From NCBI GenBank assembly GCA_009839505.1, contig VXPO01000099.1, positions 1 through 62,002 of the forward strand: a DNA stretch of 62,002 bases, given 5' to 3'. A program made the position numbers and the translations under genes. This stretch comes from Gammaproteobacteria bacterium (lineage in GTDB: Bacteria > Pseudomonadota > Gammaproteobacteria > Pseudomonadales > Azotimanducaceae). Positions 9,706-18,518 of the stretch are shown here, piece by piece. The stretch's first letter is position 1, and the number at the start of each line of letters is the position of its first letter. A model generated the notes under the pieces. That model was given only the letters and a program-made list of their open reading frames with translations. It did not search any database and had not been told where the DNA came from.

Positions 9706-10485
9706 GTGTCCGACACAGAGGCAGTCCAATCCGACGACGACCTCGAACGCCTCCGCGCCATGGTCGCGGCTGCGAAACGCATCGTGTTCTTCACGGGAGC
9801 CGGTATCAGCACCGAGTCGGGGATCCCCGATTTCCGCAGTCCCGGCACGGGAATCTGGAACAAGATCAAGCCCATCGAGTTCCAAGAGTTCCTCGCCTCG
9901 GAGGAACGCCGCCAAGAGTCGTGGCGGCGGCGCTTCGGGGACGGCGGCAACCAGTGGACGGACGCCCAGCCGAATCGCGGCCATCGAGCCGTGGCCAAGC
10001 TGATCAGCGACGGCATGGCCACGGCGGTGATCACCCAGAACGTCGACAACCTGCACCAGGACTCGGGAGTTCCCGACCACCAGGTCATCGAACTCCATGG
10101 CAACACCCGCTACGCCAAGTGCCTCGATTGCGATACCCGCTATGAACTAGCCGACCTCAAACGCCAGTTCGAGACCTTGGGGCGCGTGGAGCCCTGTTCG
10201 CGTTGCGGTGGGATCATCAAGACAGCGACCATCTCGTTCGGCCAGTCCATGCCCCAGGAAGCCATGGCGCGGGCGCAGGAGGAGACCAACGCCTGCGACC
10301 TGTTCATCGTGCTCGGTTCGTCACTGGTGGTCTATCCGGCAGCGGGTTTCCCGGAGTACGCCAAACGGCTCGGCGCGGGCCTCGTCATCCTGAACCGGGA
10401 ACCGACGCCGCTCGACGACCTCGCCGATCTCGTCATTCACCGCGAGATCGGGCCGGCCATGGGATACGTGGTCGGCGTCAACTAG
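9706..10485 (+). CDS. cobB: NAD-dependent protein deacylase (sirtuin)
   Basis: This Sir2-family enzyme removes acyl groups from protein lysines using NAD+. Visible are GAGISTESGIPDFRS (NAD binding), TQNVDNLHQDSG, the catalytic His in ELHGN, and a Zn-binding Cys4 site formed by CLDC and CSRC. GSSLVVYPAAG is the second NAD contact. Length is about 259 residues. Two GTG starts compete: one at 9700, overlapping the stop of the preceding gene, and one at 9706, ten bases after GGAG. I chose the latter, without strong preference. The gene ends just before the hairpin array. Confidence 0.92.
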   Translation: MSDTEAVQSDDDLERLRAMVAAAKRIVFFTGAGISTESGIPDFRSPGTGIWNKIKPIEFQEFLASEERRQESWRRRFGDGGNQWTDAQPNRGHRAVAKLISDGMATAVITQNVDNLHQDSGVPDHQVIELHGNTRYAKCLDCDTRYELADLKRQFETLGRVEPCSRCGGIIKTATISFGQSMPQEAMARAQEETNACDLFIVLGSSLVVYPAAGFPEYAKRLGAGLVILNREPTPLDDLADLVIHREIGPAMGYVVGVN

Positions 10486-10492
10486 GAAACCT

Positions 10493-10695
10493 CTGATCAA
10501 GCCCGTCCATGGGCTTGATCAGGAGCAAAACAAAAGCGCGGTTTTGTTTTGCTCACAAATTCAATGGCTTGCGCCATCGAGTTTGGCGGCACATCCCTGT
10601 GCCACGCTAGGGAAGCTCTTAATCAGAGCTTCCCTAGCCGCACAGAGACGCGCCGAGAATGCGCAGCATTCTCGAACCGCGCCCGAAAGGGCGCG
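10493..10695. other. Array of seven consecutive hairpins between convergent genes
   Basis: Seven inverted repeats follow each other with almost no spacing. 1) 10493-10522: 12-bp stem starting CTGATCAAGCCC, 6-base loop. 2) 10523-10554: 13-bp stem GAGCAAAACAAAA, loop of six. 3) 10557-10584: 6+5-bp stem with one A-C mismatch. 4) 10588-10603: GGCACA/TGTGCC. 5) 10606-10638: 14-bp stem GCTAGGGAAGCTCT, 5-base loop. 6) 10654-10674: 9-bp stem CGAGAATGC, 3-base loop. 7) 10678-10695: 7-bp stem with GAAA loop. The stems are unrelated in sequence. The array fills the space between the cobB stop and the VWA stop. It may be a bidirectional terminator block, a structured RNA or a DNA secondary-structure element. 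Confidence 0.85.
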
Positions 10696-10697
10696 CG

Positions 10698-12053
10698 CTA
10701 ACGGGTTGCCAGCAAAAGCCGGTCGGCAAAGCGCTCGATATCCTTGAGCTTGTTGCAGGTGTCGACGCGGAAGCAGTATGGCGCGTAGCGGTGCATGACG
10801 GAGTCCCCTTCCCGCCATTGATCGCGCGCCTCCGGGTTCAGCCAGAAGGTCTGCTTGGCGCGACGGGTCAGCTCTTCGAATATGTCCGCACGCGGGTCGT
10901 AGTAGTTGCTGCGGGCGTCACCCAAGACGATCAGTGTCGCACGCGGGTCCAGATCGGCTCCGCACTGCTCGCGGAAGTCAAAGAACGCGCGCGCGTAGTC
11001 GGTATTGCCCTTGCCCCAGGTGAACAGCGCCTCCTCGACGGCTTCGTCGGAGGCCTTGCCCCGCATCACGTCGGTGATTTCTCCCAATCGGCTGGAGAAG
11101 GCGAAGGCCCGGACATTCGGCAGAACGTCGGTCAACTCGTAGAGGAACAGCAACAGGAAACGAGCCACCCGCGCGACCGAGCTGCTGACGTCGCAAAGCA
11201 CGAACACGCTCGCCTGTTCACGCTTCTGCTGGCGCCACTTGAGATCGAACAGCGCCCCGTCGTACGCGATGTTGCGACGCAGCGTCCGCTTCACGTCCAG
11301 CATTCCGCGGGTCGCACGTCTCCTCCTTCGACGGTGTTCCTTGGCGAGCTTCTCGGCGAGTTGCTCCACCACCCGACGCACGTCCCGCTGATAGGCACGC
11401 GGAAGCTGGTCTAGGTTCGACTTGAGCGCTGCCTCGAGAAGCGCGCGTTTACCCGACGCGTCGACATGCAAACGGTATTGGCCATCGACGTAGTCGCGAA
11501 TCGCCTGGTGGAAGTACTGGCGCAGGTAGCGGAGTTGCTCCAAGGTGGCGCGCTCGGCGGTGCCGCCGCCTCCCGTGGCCAAGTAGGCGTCGAGCTCATC
11601 GACTCCCAAGGCCTGTGCGATCCTACGGGAATAGACTGATTTATCCCGCAAATTACTGATTTCATGAATTTTGATAGCCTCGCCTACTTGCTGAATTCGC
11701 AGCGCGAGGCGGTCCCGGTCGTCATCGAGAACCTGCGTCACGGCCTCCACGAGTCCGGCCGACAGCTCCCCCCGCAATTCGTCGACGAGGTCTTGGCGAT
11801 CCACGCCCCGCAGGAACGAACGTTGTGCGGGTTCTCGGAACGCAAGTTCGAAGAAGCGCTCGAAGGTATCGTCGAACCGTGCCTTGTCGTCCCGCGACTT
11901 CGCGACGGTGAGCGCGAGCGCGTCCTTCAACAGATCCTTGTCGGCGATGCCCACCCGGGACACCACATCGAAGGCGTCGAGGGTCTCTGCGGGCGACACC
12001 CGAACGTCAGCGTTTCTTAAGGCCGCCACAAAGCGGGCGAAGGTCACCTCCAC
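10698..12053 (-). CDS. VWA-domain protein, CoxE-like
   Basis: The 451-residue protein has a helical N-terminal half and a C-terminal von Willebrand A domain. The MIDAS metal site DVSSSV opens the domain (VFVLCDVSSSVARVARF), followed by AFSSRLGEITDVM and TLIVLGDARSNY. This layout matches CoxE/YehP-type proteins. Relatives usually pair with a MoxR AAA+ ATPase and help mature or remodel metalloenzymes; no MoxR gene is visible here. Sixty-eight bases upstream and on the same strand lies a diiron ferritin-like protein, a plausible client by position only. The start is a GTG; a second GTG lies two codons in. Confidence 0.85.
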   Translation of the reverse strand: MEVTFARFVAALRNADVRVSPAETLDAFDVVSRVGIADKDLLKDALALTVAKSRDDKARFDDTFERFFELAFREPAQRSFLRGVDRQDLVDELRGELSAGLVEAVTQVLDDDRDRLALRIQQVGEAIKIHEISNLRDKSVYSRRIAQALGVDELDAYLATGGGGTAERATLEQLRYLRQYFHQAIRDYVDGQYRLHVDASGKRALLEAALKSNLDQLPRAYQRDVRRVVEQLAEKLAKEHRRRRRRATRGMLDVKRTLRRNIAYDGALFDLKWRQQKREQASVFVLCDVSSSVARVARFLLLFLYELTDVLPNVRAFAFSSRLGEITDVMRGKASDEAVEEALFTWGKGNTDYARAFFDFREQCGADLDPRATLIVLGDARSNYYDPRADIFEELTRRAKQTFWLNPEARDQWREGDSVMHRYAPYCFRVDTCNKLKDIERFADRLLLATR

Positions 12054-12121
12054 GTATCAGCGCTCCGGGTGCCATGGGCATCGGCGTGAGGGGGCCCGAC
12101 GAGGAGGCGGCGTCCAGACGA

Positions 12122-13234
12122 TCAGGCGGCTTCGTCCAAGTCGAGGGGTCGTTCCAGCGCACGCCAATCGATGTCGCCGTCGGTAGCGAGGTTCTCGAAG
12201 TCGAGCACGCCCATCTCTTCGAACTTTGGCCTCACCCGGTCCGTCAGCAGGCCGATCCGCTTCAGGTTGGGAATCACGCGGGCGTAGAGCATGTTGAGGA
12301 AGTCCGCGTTCAGACCCCGGTCTACCAGCGCCTGGCGGCTCTCCTCCACGTTCCACCCGAAATAGCGGAAGACGTCGTTGCGAATCAGCCGGTCGCGGCT
12401 GACGATGCACGCTTGGTAGGCGAACTCCGCCCGGTCTTCGCGCTCCTCGTCGGACAGCGTGGCCACGAACTCCTCCAGGTAGTTGACACCGAAGGTGACA
12501 TGGCGGGCCTCGTCGCGAATGACGAGGTAGAGCAGCTCCTTGAGTACCGGGTCGTAGGTCTCGTTGCGGGTGACGTGGAACGCGGCCAAGGCGAGGCCCT
12601 CGAGGATGATCTGCATGCCGATGAACTTCAGATCCCAGCGTTGATCGGTGAGGATCTTGTCGAGCAGGTCCTTGAGCCCCTGGGTGACGGGATAGGAGAA
12701 GCCGGTCTTGGTCTGCAGATAGCGGTTGAACACCTCGACGTGGCGCGCTTCGTCGAAAGTCTGAGACGCCGCGTAGAGCTTCGCGTTGAAGCTGGGTGCG
12801 CAGGATGCTAGTTGCGACGCGACGAGGAGTGCCCCCTGCTCGCCATGCAGGAACTGGGATAGCGACCAAGCGTTTTCGTGTGTGATGAACCTGACCTTGT
12901 CCTTGAGCGACAAGGCGTCGAACGGTCCATAGCCGATCCACGGGTTGCCGTCGACCATCTCTTCCTGTCGCTCGACGGTCATGGGCGAGCGTTCGTGGAC
13001 GTCGGGGTTCTGCGACCAGTCGATGTCGGTAGAGCCGTTCCAGTTCAGCTCTTTGCCGAGCTCGTAGAGCTTCTTGATGCGGTTGTCCGCGATTCGATAG
13101 TCCCAGTTGTAGGAGCCGTCCAGAGGCGTGCGGAAGATCTCCGCAATGTGCAGTGCTTCGCTCTCGCTGAGGTCGATCTCAGGGTCGAAACTCTTGAGCT
13201 TCCGTGGCGCATGGTCCACGTAATCGATTTCCAT
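12122..13234 (-). CDS. Diiron ferritin-like / RNR R2-like protein
   Basis: The product has 370 residues. The four-helix diiron ligand set is visible: HGEQGALL (first Glu), FDEARHVEVF (Glu and His), ILEGLALAAF (third Glu) and IRDEARHVTFG (Glu and His). This is the pattern of ribonucleotide reductase R2-like and related oxygenase folds. Radical-carrying residues of true R2 cannot be assigned, so a diiron oxidase or oxygenase of unknown substrate is more likely. The ATG at 13234 starts close to the conserved region. It is probably co-transcribed with the VWA gene and is divergent from the phosphotransferase gene. Confidence 0.75.
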   Translation of the reverse strand: MEIDYVDHAPRKLKSFDPEIDLSESEALHIAEIFRTPLDGSYNWDYRIADNRIKKLYELGKELNWNGSTDIDWSQNPDVHERSPMTVERQEEMVDGNPWIGYGPFDALSLKDKVRFITHENAWSLSQFLHGEQGALLVASQLASCAPSFNAKLYAASQTFDEARHVEVFNRYLQTKTGFSYPVTQGLKDLLDKILTDQRWDLKFIGMQIILEGLALAAFHVTRNETYDPVLKELLYLVIRDEARHVTFGVNYLEEFVATLSDEEREDRAEFAYQACIVSRDRLIRNDVFRYFGWNVEESRQALVDRGLNADFLNMLYARVIPNLKRIGLLTDRVRPKFEEMGVLDFENLATDGDIDWRALERPLDLDEAA

Positions 13235-13347
13235 CCGTTCGCTATCCTTTGGAGGCGTAAACCGAGAGCGCGATTTTACAGGGAATCGCTTGCCGGCGCG
13301 CCGATCTGACGGCTGTTTCGCTGGTATTCTCGACCCGTTCCCGACCG

Positions 13348-14226
13348 TTGAGATCCTCGTTGTCCTCGACCTTGGACGATGCCACGCTCATAGATGCCGC
13401 GCTGCGGACTCTCAAGCCCGATTGGGCGGGCACGCCGGTCTCGAGAGTTGACTACCTGCCGGGCGGCTACACCAACCGCAACTACCGAATCGAGCTAGGA
13501 GGGGGCAGCTATGCTCTGCGGGTGGTCGATCGCCCAGGGACAAACGGGCTCGGACCGGACTACCGCGACGTCCAGTTGGCCGAGAGACGCTATCTCCAGA
13601 TCACCGCTGCACCGGACGTGGTGGCTCACGATCCCGACACCGGGCACCTCCTGACGCAGTGGATCGACGGTCCGCTCCTCGCCCAGGCTCCACCCACGCC
13701 GCAGGAAGCCGGGGTGTACCTCGAGGCGCTGCATCGCGAGATCCCCAGCGGCATTCGCCGCTACGACCATCGGCAGCAGGTCACGGGCATGCTGCAGCGC
13801 GCAGGAGAGATCGATCCGCTGATCGTCCAATGCTTCCAAGACCTTGGGTGGACGCCAACCAGTAGCCGTGGCTGCCACAACGATCTCAACCCGTGGAACA
13901 TCATTCGCTCGACATCCTCCCCACCCGGCGGGCAATTCCGCACCCTCGACTGGGAGACCGCAGGAGACAACGATCCGCTGTTCGATCTGGCCGGTCTCTG
14001 CTGGGGCCTCGACTGGGACGAAACCGAGACGCTGGACTGTCTAGGCGCCTACCAAGCCGCAGGCGGCGAGGTGGAGGCAGACAGGGACCGCGTCGCCGAC
14101 GCCATGAAGGCATTTCTGATTCGCGAATACGCTTGGGCCGTTGCCCAGATCGCCGTGGGCAACGACCGGGAGGAGATCCGCGAACAGGCGCGAACCACCC
14201 GCGATGCGCTGGTGGGCGGACGGTGA
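13348..14226 (+). CDS. Aminoglycoside/choline-kinase-like phosphotransferase
   Basis: This is a soluble APH/choline kinase fold of 292 residues. The N-lobe has YLPGGYTNRNYRIELGGGSYALRV, the Brenner-type catalytic loop is CHNDLNPWNII, and the metal-binding Asp is in RTLDWETAGDNDPLFDLA. These residues are complete, so it should be active. Likely substrates are choline, ethanolamine, thiamine or a similar alcohol; the sequence does not decide. No good ATG exists near the start; TTG codons at 13348 or 13360 are possible. It is followed 38 bases on by the response regulator gene. Confidence 0.8.
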   Translation: MRSSLSSTLDDATLIDAALRTLKPDWAGTPVSRVDYLPGGYTNRNYRIELGGGSYALRVVDRPGTNGLGPDYRDVQLAERRYLQITAAPDVVAHDPDTGHLLTQWIDGPLLAQAPPTPQEAGVYLEALHREIPSGIRRYDHRQQVTGMLQRAGEIDPLIVQCFQDLGWTPTSSRGCHNDLNPWNIIRSTSSPPGGQFRTLDWETAGDNDPLFDLAGLCWGLDWDETETLDCLGAYQAAGGEVEADRDRVADAMKAFLIREYAWAVAQIAVGNDREEIREQARTTRDALVGGR

Positions 14227-14264
14227 CGCCGACCGCCTTGGCGTCTCGCGTTACAATCGCCGCC

Positions 14265-14960
14265 ATGGCAAAGCTGATCGCCATTGTCGAAGACGACCCG
14301 GACCAGCGGGCCAACTACATGGATGCCATCGTCTCCAAGGGGCACGAGGTAAGCGCCTACGCGACCCGCCAAGAGGCCCTCGAGGGGTTCGATGCGCGCA
14401 TGCCCGACCTTGCCGTGTTGGACATCATCCTCGGGGAGGAGGTCGACGCGGGTTTCGAACTCTGCCGCGACCTGCTTGGCCGCGACCCCAACCTACCGGT
14501 GATCTTTCTCACCGAGCGAATAAACGAAATCGACAAGATTTCCGGGCTGCGGCTAGGCGCTTGGGACTACCTGCCCAAGCCCATCTCGCTGGACTATCTC
14601 GCCGAACGAATCTCCTCCCTTCTTCGGATCAACGAGGTGCGCACCAACACGAACAGCCAGAGCGGCAACGCCAAGCATGTGGGCGACCTCACGCTGGACC
14701 AGGATGCGCTGCTCGTGTCGTGGCGGAACGAGCGAATCGACCTGTCGGCGACCGAGTTCCGCATGCTCGCCAAGCTGGTCCGGGCTCCCGGGCACGCCGT
14801 CAGCTACGAGTCGTTGATGAATGCCACCATGCAGTCGCTGGTGACCCACAACACCATCAACACGCACATGCGGAACATCCGCAAGAAGTTCGAAAAAGTC
14901 GACTCCGACTTCGCCTGCATCAAGAGCGAGTACGGTTTCGGCTATCGCTGGGCCGTCTAG
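14265..14960 (+). CDS. OmpR-type response regulator, PdsR-like
   Basis: The 231-residue regulator has a receiver domain with acidic pocket E9-D10-D11, phospho-acceptor D53 in VLDIIL, Thr in FLTER and Lys in LPKP. A winged-helix DNA-binding domain follows (LSATEFRMLAKLV, then NTINTHMRNIRKKF and YGFGYRW). Length and the partner kinase resemble the response regulator of the proteobacterial dedicated sortase system, but no sortase or sortase substrate is encoded nearby. It is cognate with the kinase that starts 16 bases downstream. Target promoters are unknown. Confidence 0.85.
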   Translation: MAKLIAIVEDDPDQRANYMDAIVSKGHEVSAYATRQEALEGFDARMPDLAVLDIILGEEVDAGFELCRDLLGRDPNLPVIFLTERINEIDKISGLRLGAWDYLPKPISLDYLAERISSLLRINEVRTNTNSQSGNAKHVGDLTLDQDALLVSWRNERIDLSATEFRMLAKLVRAPGHAVSYESLMNATMQSLVTHNTINTHMRNIRKKFEKVDSDFACIKSEYGFGYRWAV

Positions 14961-14976
14961 CCCGCACGGGAACCCC

Positions 14977-17316
14977 ATGACGGATCCGAGCCCGAACGGC
15001 GCTCGCGAACGTCCAGCGGACGGTGGTCCGTCTGCCGCCCGTCGCGCACAGCAGAGCGCCTCTTCCGCCTCGAGACTCGCTTCCCAGGTCATCCGCGACC
15101 AAGTCTCCAAGGTCCGCGGGGCGCGCCTGGTCACCAAGCTGATGCTGGTGGGGCTGCCGTTGGCGCTCCTCTTCGTGCCGTGGTTCACGTTCCTACTCCT
15201 TGACCAGATCGAGACGATCTCGGTGCAGATGCAGTCGAACCACCAGCAGCTCATAGCCGACAGCATCGCCATCAATTTCAACGGCAAGGAGGAGCTGTTG
15301 GAGGACCTGCCGTTGGATCCCAGCGACTCCGACCTCGTCGTGAGACCGATCCAGTCGCCGGTTCGCCTGGACGCGTCGGCCCTGGATTGGGGCGAGGAAG
15401 CACTCCGACCCCGCCGTTTCGGGCCACCTGGAGACGGTTCGTTCGAGTTGGACCTCGGTACCCGGCGGGAGGAACGCGACGATCAGGGCGATCAACTCAT
15501 GCTGTACGCCTATCTCGAGATCACCGACGACGCCCGGGTGTACCGCAACCCGGACTTCCTCCGCCTGGACAATGCCGATCACGTGCGCGTCAGTTTCCTC
15601 GAAGCCGATGGCGATGTAGGTCGGATCGCCGTGACACTGTCCGAGTCGGGCGACACCACGGCCTATCGGATGGATGCCGACTGGACCTTCGCCGAAGAGG
15701 GTGGCCTACCGGAGAACGATGTGCGCGGTCTCGTGCGCGAGACGGATTCAGGCTATGCGCTGGAGCTGCGCCTTCCGTTTGAACTCGTCGGGTCCGGCCG
15801 GAGAGCGGCGCGCAGCGGCTTCACCCTGACCTTCGTCGATGTGGACGATCCCGCGACTAGGACCATCCGGGCAGTGATCGGGACGCTGGCGGACTCCGAC
15901 CTCGTCGTGCACCGCTCCCCTGAAGTTCTGAAGATCCTCGAAGACCTGGGGTTCTCGGGCATGGGCATTCAAATCAGAGATGCTCAGAAGAACGTGCGTG
16001 CCGAGGTCGGCGGCTACCGCACCGGCGACCAGCCCGGGCATGCATCCCTGTCCACCGAGTCCGGGTGGGTTGCCTCGGCACGGCGGGGCTTTGCCGCCGC
16101 CTGGGACGTGGTGCGACGATGGGTTGGCAAGCGTGGGGACGCCCAGGTGCCCGATGCAAGCCGAGACCAGGTCGAGAACCGCATCATCGAGTCGGCCCTC
16201 GCCGGTGAACCCCTGGCGTTGCGGCTCCGCGTCGGGGACGTGGAGACCATCGTCGCCGGCCAGCCGATCGTCTCCGAGGGGGATTCGGTGATTGGCGCCG
16301 TGGTCGTCGAACAGAATATCGACGATATCCAGATCTTTCAGCGTCAGGCCATCGACAATCTCGCCCTGGTATCGGTGTTCAGCTTCGTCGCGGTGCTGGT
16401 CTGCCTCGTGCTGTTCGCGGGTCGTCTGACTTGGCGGATCCGCAGCCTGCGCCGGGAAGTCACCTCGGCCATCGACGAATACGGGCGACTGCAGACCACT
16501 TCCCTCAAGGCAGGCATGACCAGCGGCGACGAGATCGGCGATCTCTCGCGCAGCGTCTCGACCATGCTGGCACGCCTGGAACAGCACACCGATTTTCTGC
16601 AGAAGATGCCGAGAACCTTGCGGCACGAGATCAACAACCCGTTGAACACCCTGATCACCTCTCTCGACCAGCTTGCCCAGGAGGACGACCAGGTTCGTCG
16701 CAGCAAGTACCTGGAGAGCGCCCGACGGGGCGTGTTGCGAATCGGCGCCATCGTTCAGAATCTCGCCGACGCCGCCAACCTCGAGGAGTCGCTGGCTTCG
16801 GAAGACATGGAAGTCATCGACATCCGCGCGTTGTTGGAAAGCTACGTGGCGAACTGCAGGACTACTCACGAGGGACAGCTGTTCGACTTCCGCTCGTCCC
16901 CGCGGCCGATCTATGCCAACGTGGCCGACTACCGGATCGAGCAACTGCTCGACAAGCTTATCGACAACGCGGTCGACTTCCACCGTTCCAATACGCCCAT
17001 CCGGGTACAGCTCGACGTGCGCCGGGACGCGCTGCAGATCACGGTGGCGAATCGGGGTCCGATGCTGCCGCCGGATGCCACCGGCTCGCTGTTCGAGTCC
17101 ATGGTTTCCCGACGCGCACGAGAGAGCAAGTTGCACTTCGGGCTGGGTCTCTACGTCGTCCGCGCCATCGCCGAGCAGCACGGTGGAACCGTGTGGGCCA
17201 TGAACCTGGAGGACGGTTCAGGGGTTGCGTTCATGGTCCGTCTGCCCCTCGCCGTTGCGGACCCACGCACGGCGACAGAGGTAACCGACGCTTCGGAACC
17301 CACCGCGGCCGGCTAG
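14977..17316 (+). CDS. Membrane sensor histidine kinase, PdsS-like
   Basis: The 779-residue kinase has a disordered basic N-terminus (about 50 residues), a first helix LMLVGLPLALLFVPWFTFLLL, and a large periplasmic domain of about 410 residues that contains a beta-rich CBM9-like segment (FELDLGTRREE to FTLTFVDVDDP). A second helix VSVFSFVAVLVCLVLFAG leads to a HAMP-like linker. The dimerisation helix carries the phospho-His in TLRHEINNPLNT. The ATPase domain has LIDNAVDF (N box) and FGLGLYVVRAIAEQHGG (G box). The size and carbohydrate-module-like sensor recall the dedicated-sortase kinase PdsS. It is probably co-transcribed with the regulator and followed by a REP-like repeat. Confidence 0.85.
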   Translation: MTDPSPNGARERPADGGPSAARRAQQSASSASRLASQVIRDQVSKVRGARLVTKLMLVGLPLALLFVPWFTFLLLDQIETISVQMQSNHQQLIADSIAINFNGKEELLEDLPLDPSDSDLVVRPIQSPVRLDASALDWGEEALRPRRFGPPGDGSFELDLGTRREERDDQGDQLMLYAYLEITDDARVYRNPDFLRLDNADHVRVSFLEADGDVGRIAVTLSESGDTTAYRMDADWTFAEEGGLPENDVRGLVRETDSGYALELRLPFELVGSGRRAARSGFTLTFVDVDDPATRTIRAVIGTLADSDLVVHRSPEVLKILEDLGFSGMGIQIRDAQKNVRAEVGGYRTGDQPGHASLSTESGWVASARRGFAAAWDVVRRWVGKRGDAQVPDASRDQVENRIIESALAGEPLALRLRVGDVETIVAGQPIVSEGDSVIGAVVVEQNIDDIQIFQRQAIDNLALVSVFSFVAVLVCLVLFAGRLTWRIRSLRREVTSAIDEYGRLQTTSLKAGMTSGDEIGDLSRSVSTMLARLEQHTDFLQKMPRTLRHEINNPLNTLITSLDQLAQEDDQVRRSKYLESARRGVLRIGAIVQNLADAANLEESLASEDMEVIDIRALLESYVANCRTTHEGQLFDFRSSPRPIYANVADYRIEQLLDKLIDNAVDFHRSNTPIRVQLDVRRDALQITVANRGPMLPPDATGSLFESMVSRRARESKLHFGLGLYVVRAIAEQHGGTVWAMNLEDGSGVAFMVRLPLAVADPRTATEVTDASEPTAAG

Positions 17317-17329
17317 CTGGAAAAGGGCC

Positions 17330-17354
17330 GTAGGGGCGACCCTTGTGGTCGCCC
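17330..17354 (+). repeat. REP-like palindromic repeat copy
   Basis: A 25-base element beginning GTAGGGGCGACC. Its core is an 8-bp stem, GGGCGACC/GGTCGCCC, around CTTGT. It lies 14 bases after the sensor kinase stop. Other copies are at 18437, 18497, 34233, 44151, 46961, 47041 and 59979. A weaker, partly related GGGC-rich stretch follows to about 17400. Confidence 0.85.
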
Positions 17355-17419
17355 GTGCCAGTCACCGCACGGTGTCGGTTGGGCAAGGGCGGAGGACCAC
17401 ATTGCGTCCGCACGGGGCA

Positions 17420-18322
17420 CTACCGTACGAGTTCGAAGCGCGCGTCCAGCCGCGGCTTGCCTTCGCAGGCAACCTCGCGCCGCTCGACCAGATACTCGAT
17501 GGCCGCAAGCACGCTCCGGGCCGCCGCGGCATGGAGATGACGCGGCACGTCTGCGTACATGGACTCGACCATGTCGCCAATTCGTCCCACACCCCCGGCC
17601 AGGCAGTGTCTGATCTGGCTTTCACGTTCGTCGCGGTGCTCGATGAACGCCTCTACGTGGAGCGCAGGGTTGGTGATCGGCGGTCCGTGAGTCGGCCAGT
17701 AGATGCCGTCGTCGCGATCCAGCAGCTTGCGTAGACTCGCCATGTAGCTTCCCATGTGGCCGTCGGGGGGCGAGATCACGCTGGTCGACCAGCCCATGAC
17801 GTGGTCGCCGGAGAACAGCGCCCGTTCATCCCCGTACGCGTAGCAGACGTGGTTGGAGGTGTGGCCCGGCGTGTGTACGCAGGCCACCGACCAGCCATCC
17901 CCCTCGACCACATCGCCGTCGCGTACCAAGACGTCGGGCGCGAAGTCCATGTCTCCACCCTCCTCCACCTGCACGCCCGCGGCGATCCGGTCGCCGCCGT
18001 GGGGACCGTAGCCATAGGTTCGAGCGTCCGTGTGCTCGCGCAGGAGCCGGCAGCCCGGCGAATGGTCCATGTGCGTGTGGGTGACGAGCAGGTGAGTGAT
18101 GGTCTCCCCCTCCGTCGCTCCCAGGATGGCGGCAATATGGGCCGGATCCACGGGACCCGGGTCCACAACAGCCACCTGACCATGACCGAGAATGTACGTG
18201 CCCGTGCCGTGGAAGGTGAACGGACTCGGATTGTCGGCGATGACTCGCCGGATTCCAGGAGAGACCTGCTGGACCTCGCCGTACTCGAACGCGAGGTCAC
18301 GAACGAAGGGAATGCTGACCAA
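17420..18322 (-). CDS. MBL-fold metallo-hydrolase
   Basis: This 300-residue metallo-beta-lactamase-fold hydrolase carries the dinuclear metal site THTHMDHSPG. Further metal ligands are in VHTPGHTSNH and LFSGDHVMGW, and WPTHGPPI comes late. The C-terminal region resembles the winged-helix tail of LACTB2-like hydrolases. Substrates in this branch include thioesters and RNA, so the substrate is open. It lies downstream of the kinase/MORN genes on the same strand, with about 190 bases of repeat-rich spacer between, so it probably has its own promoter. Confidence 0.88.
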   Translation of the reverse strand: MVSIPFVRDLAFEYGEVQQVSPGIRRVIADNPSPFTFHGTGTYILGHGQVAVVDPGPVDPAHIAAILGATEGETITHLLVTHTHMDHSPGCRLLREHTDARTYGYGPHGGDRIAAGVQVEEGGDMDFAPDVLVRDGDVVEGDGWSVACVHTPGHTSNHVCYAYGDERALFSGDHVMGWSTSVISPPDGHMGSYMASLRKLLDRDDGIYWPTHGPPITNPALHVEAFIEHRDERESQIRHCLAGGVGRIGDMVESMYADVPRHLHAAAARSVLAAIEYLVERREVACEGKPRLDARFELVR

Positions 18323-18400
18323 GGCGCCGCCTCGAGCCCTAACGCCCGCGATCTTAACCCGTCGTCAAAAGTCTCGTGCCAGTGCTGCAAGATCGTTATT

Positions 18401-18427
18401 GCCTCCGCGATACAACCGCGGGGAGGC
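18401..18427. terminator. Possible hairpin terminator in kinase/MBL spacer
   Basis: An inverted repeat, GCCTCC pairing with GGAGGC plus an inner GCG/CGC, encloses a short loop, with a two-base bulge. It lies downstream of the kinase stop codon and upstream of the MBL start. No T-run follows, so termination is a tentative reading. Confidence 0.35.
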
Positions 18428-18436
18428 CTTGACCGC

Positions 18437-18518
18437 GTAGGGGCGACCCTTGTGGTCGCCCTTCTTGGCCAACCGACATTGTGCGCTGACTGGCACGGGC
18501 GACCACAAGGGTCGCTAC
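18437..18518. repeat. Inverted pair of REP-like repeats
   Basis: A forward copy (18437-18461) and a reverse copy (18497-18518) face each other across 35 bases; the reverse copy lacks three bases (GGGTCGCTAC instead of GGGTCGCCCCTAC). The arrangement is that of paired REP elements. The CTA at 18515-18517 in the reverse copy is the TAG stop codon of the kinase gene, so the repeat defines that protein's C-terminus. Confidence 0.85.

Noticed and set aside
12057-12941. A long minus-strand frame in another phase over the diiron gene
   Set aside because: Its translation is Arg/Pro-rich with no motif, while the overlapping frame encodes complete diiron motifs.
15748-17181. A 477-codon minus-strand frame opposite the histidine kinase
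   Set aside because: The kinase motifs on the plus strand are complete; the antisense product has no recognisable domain.
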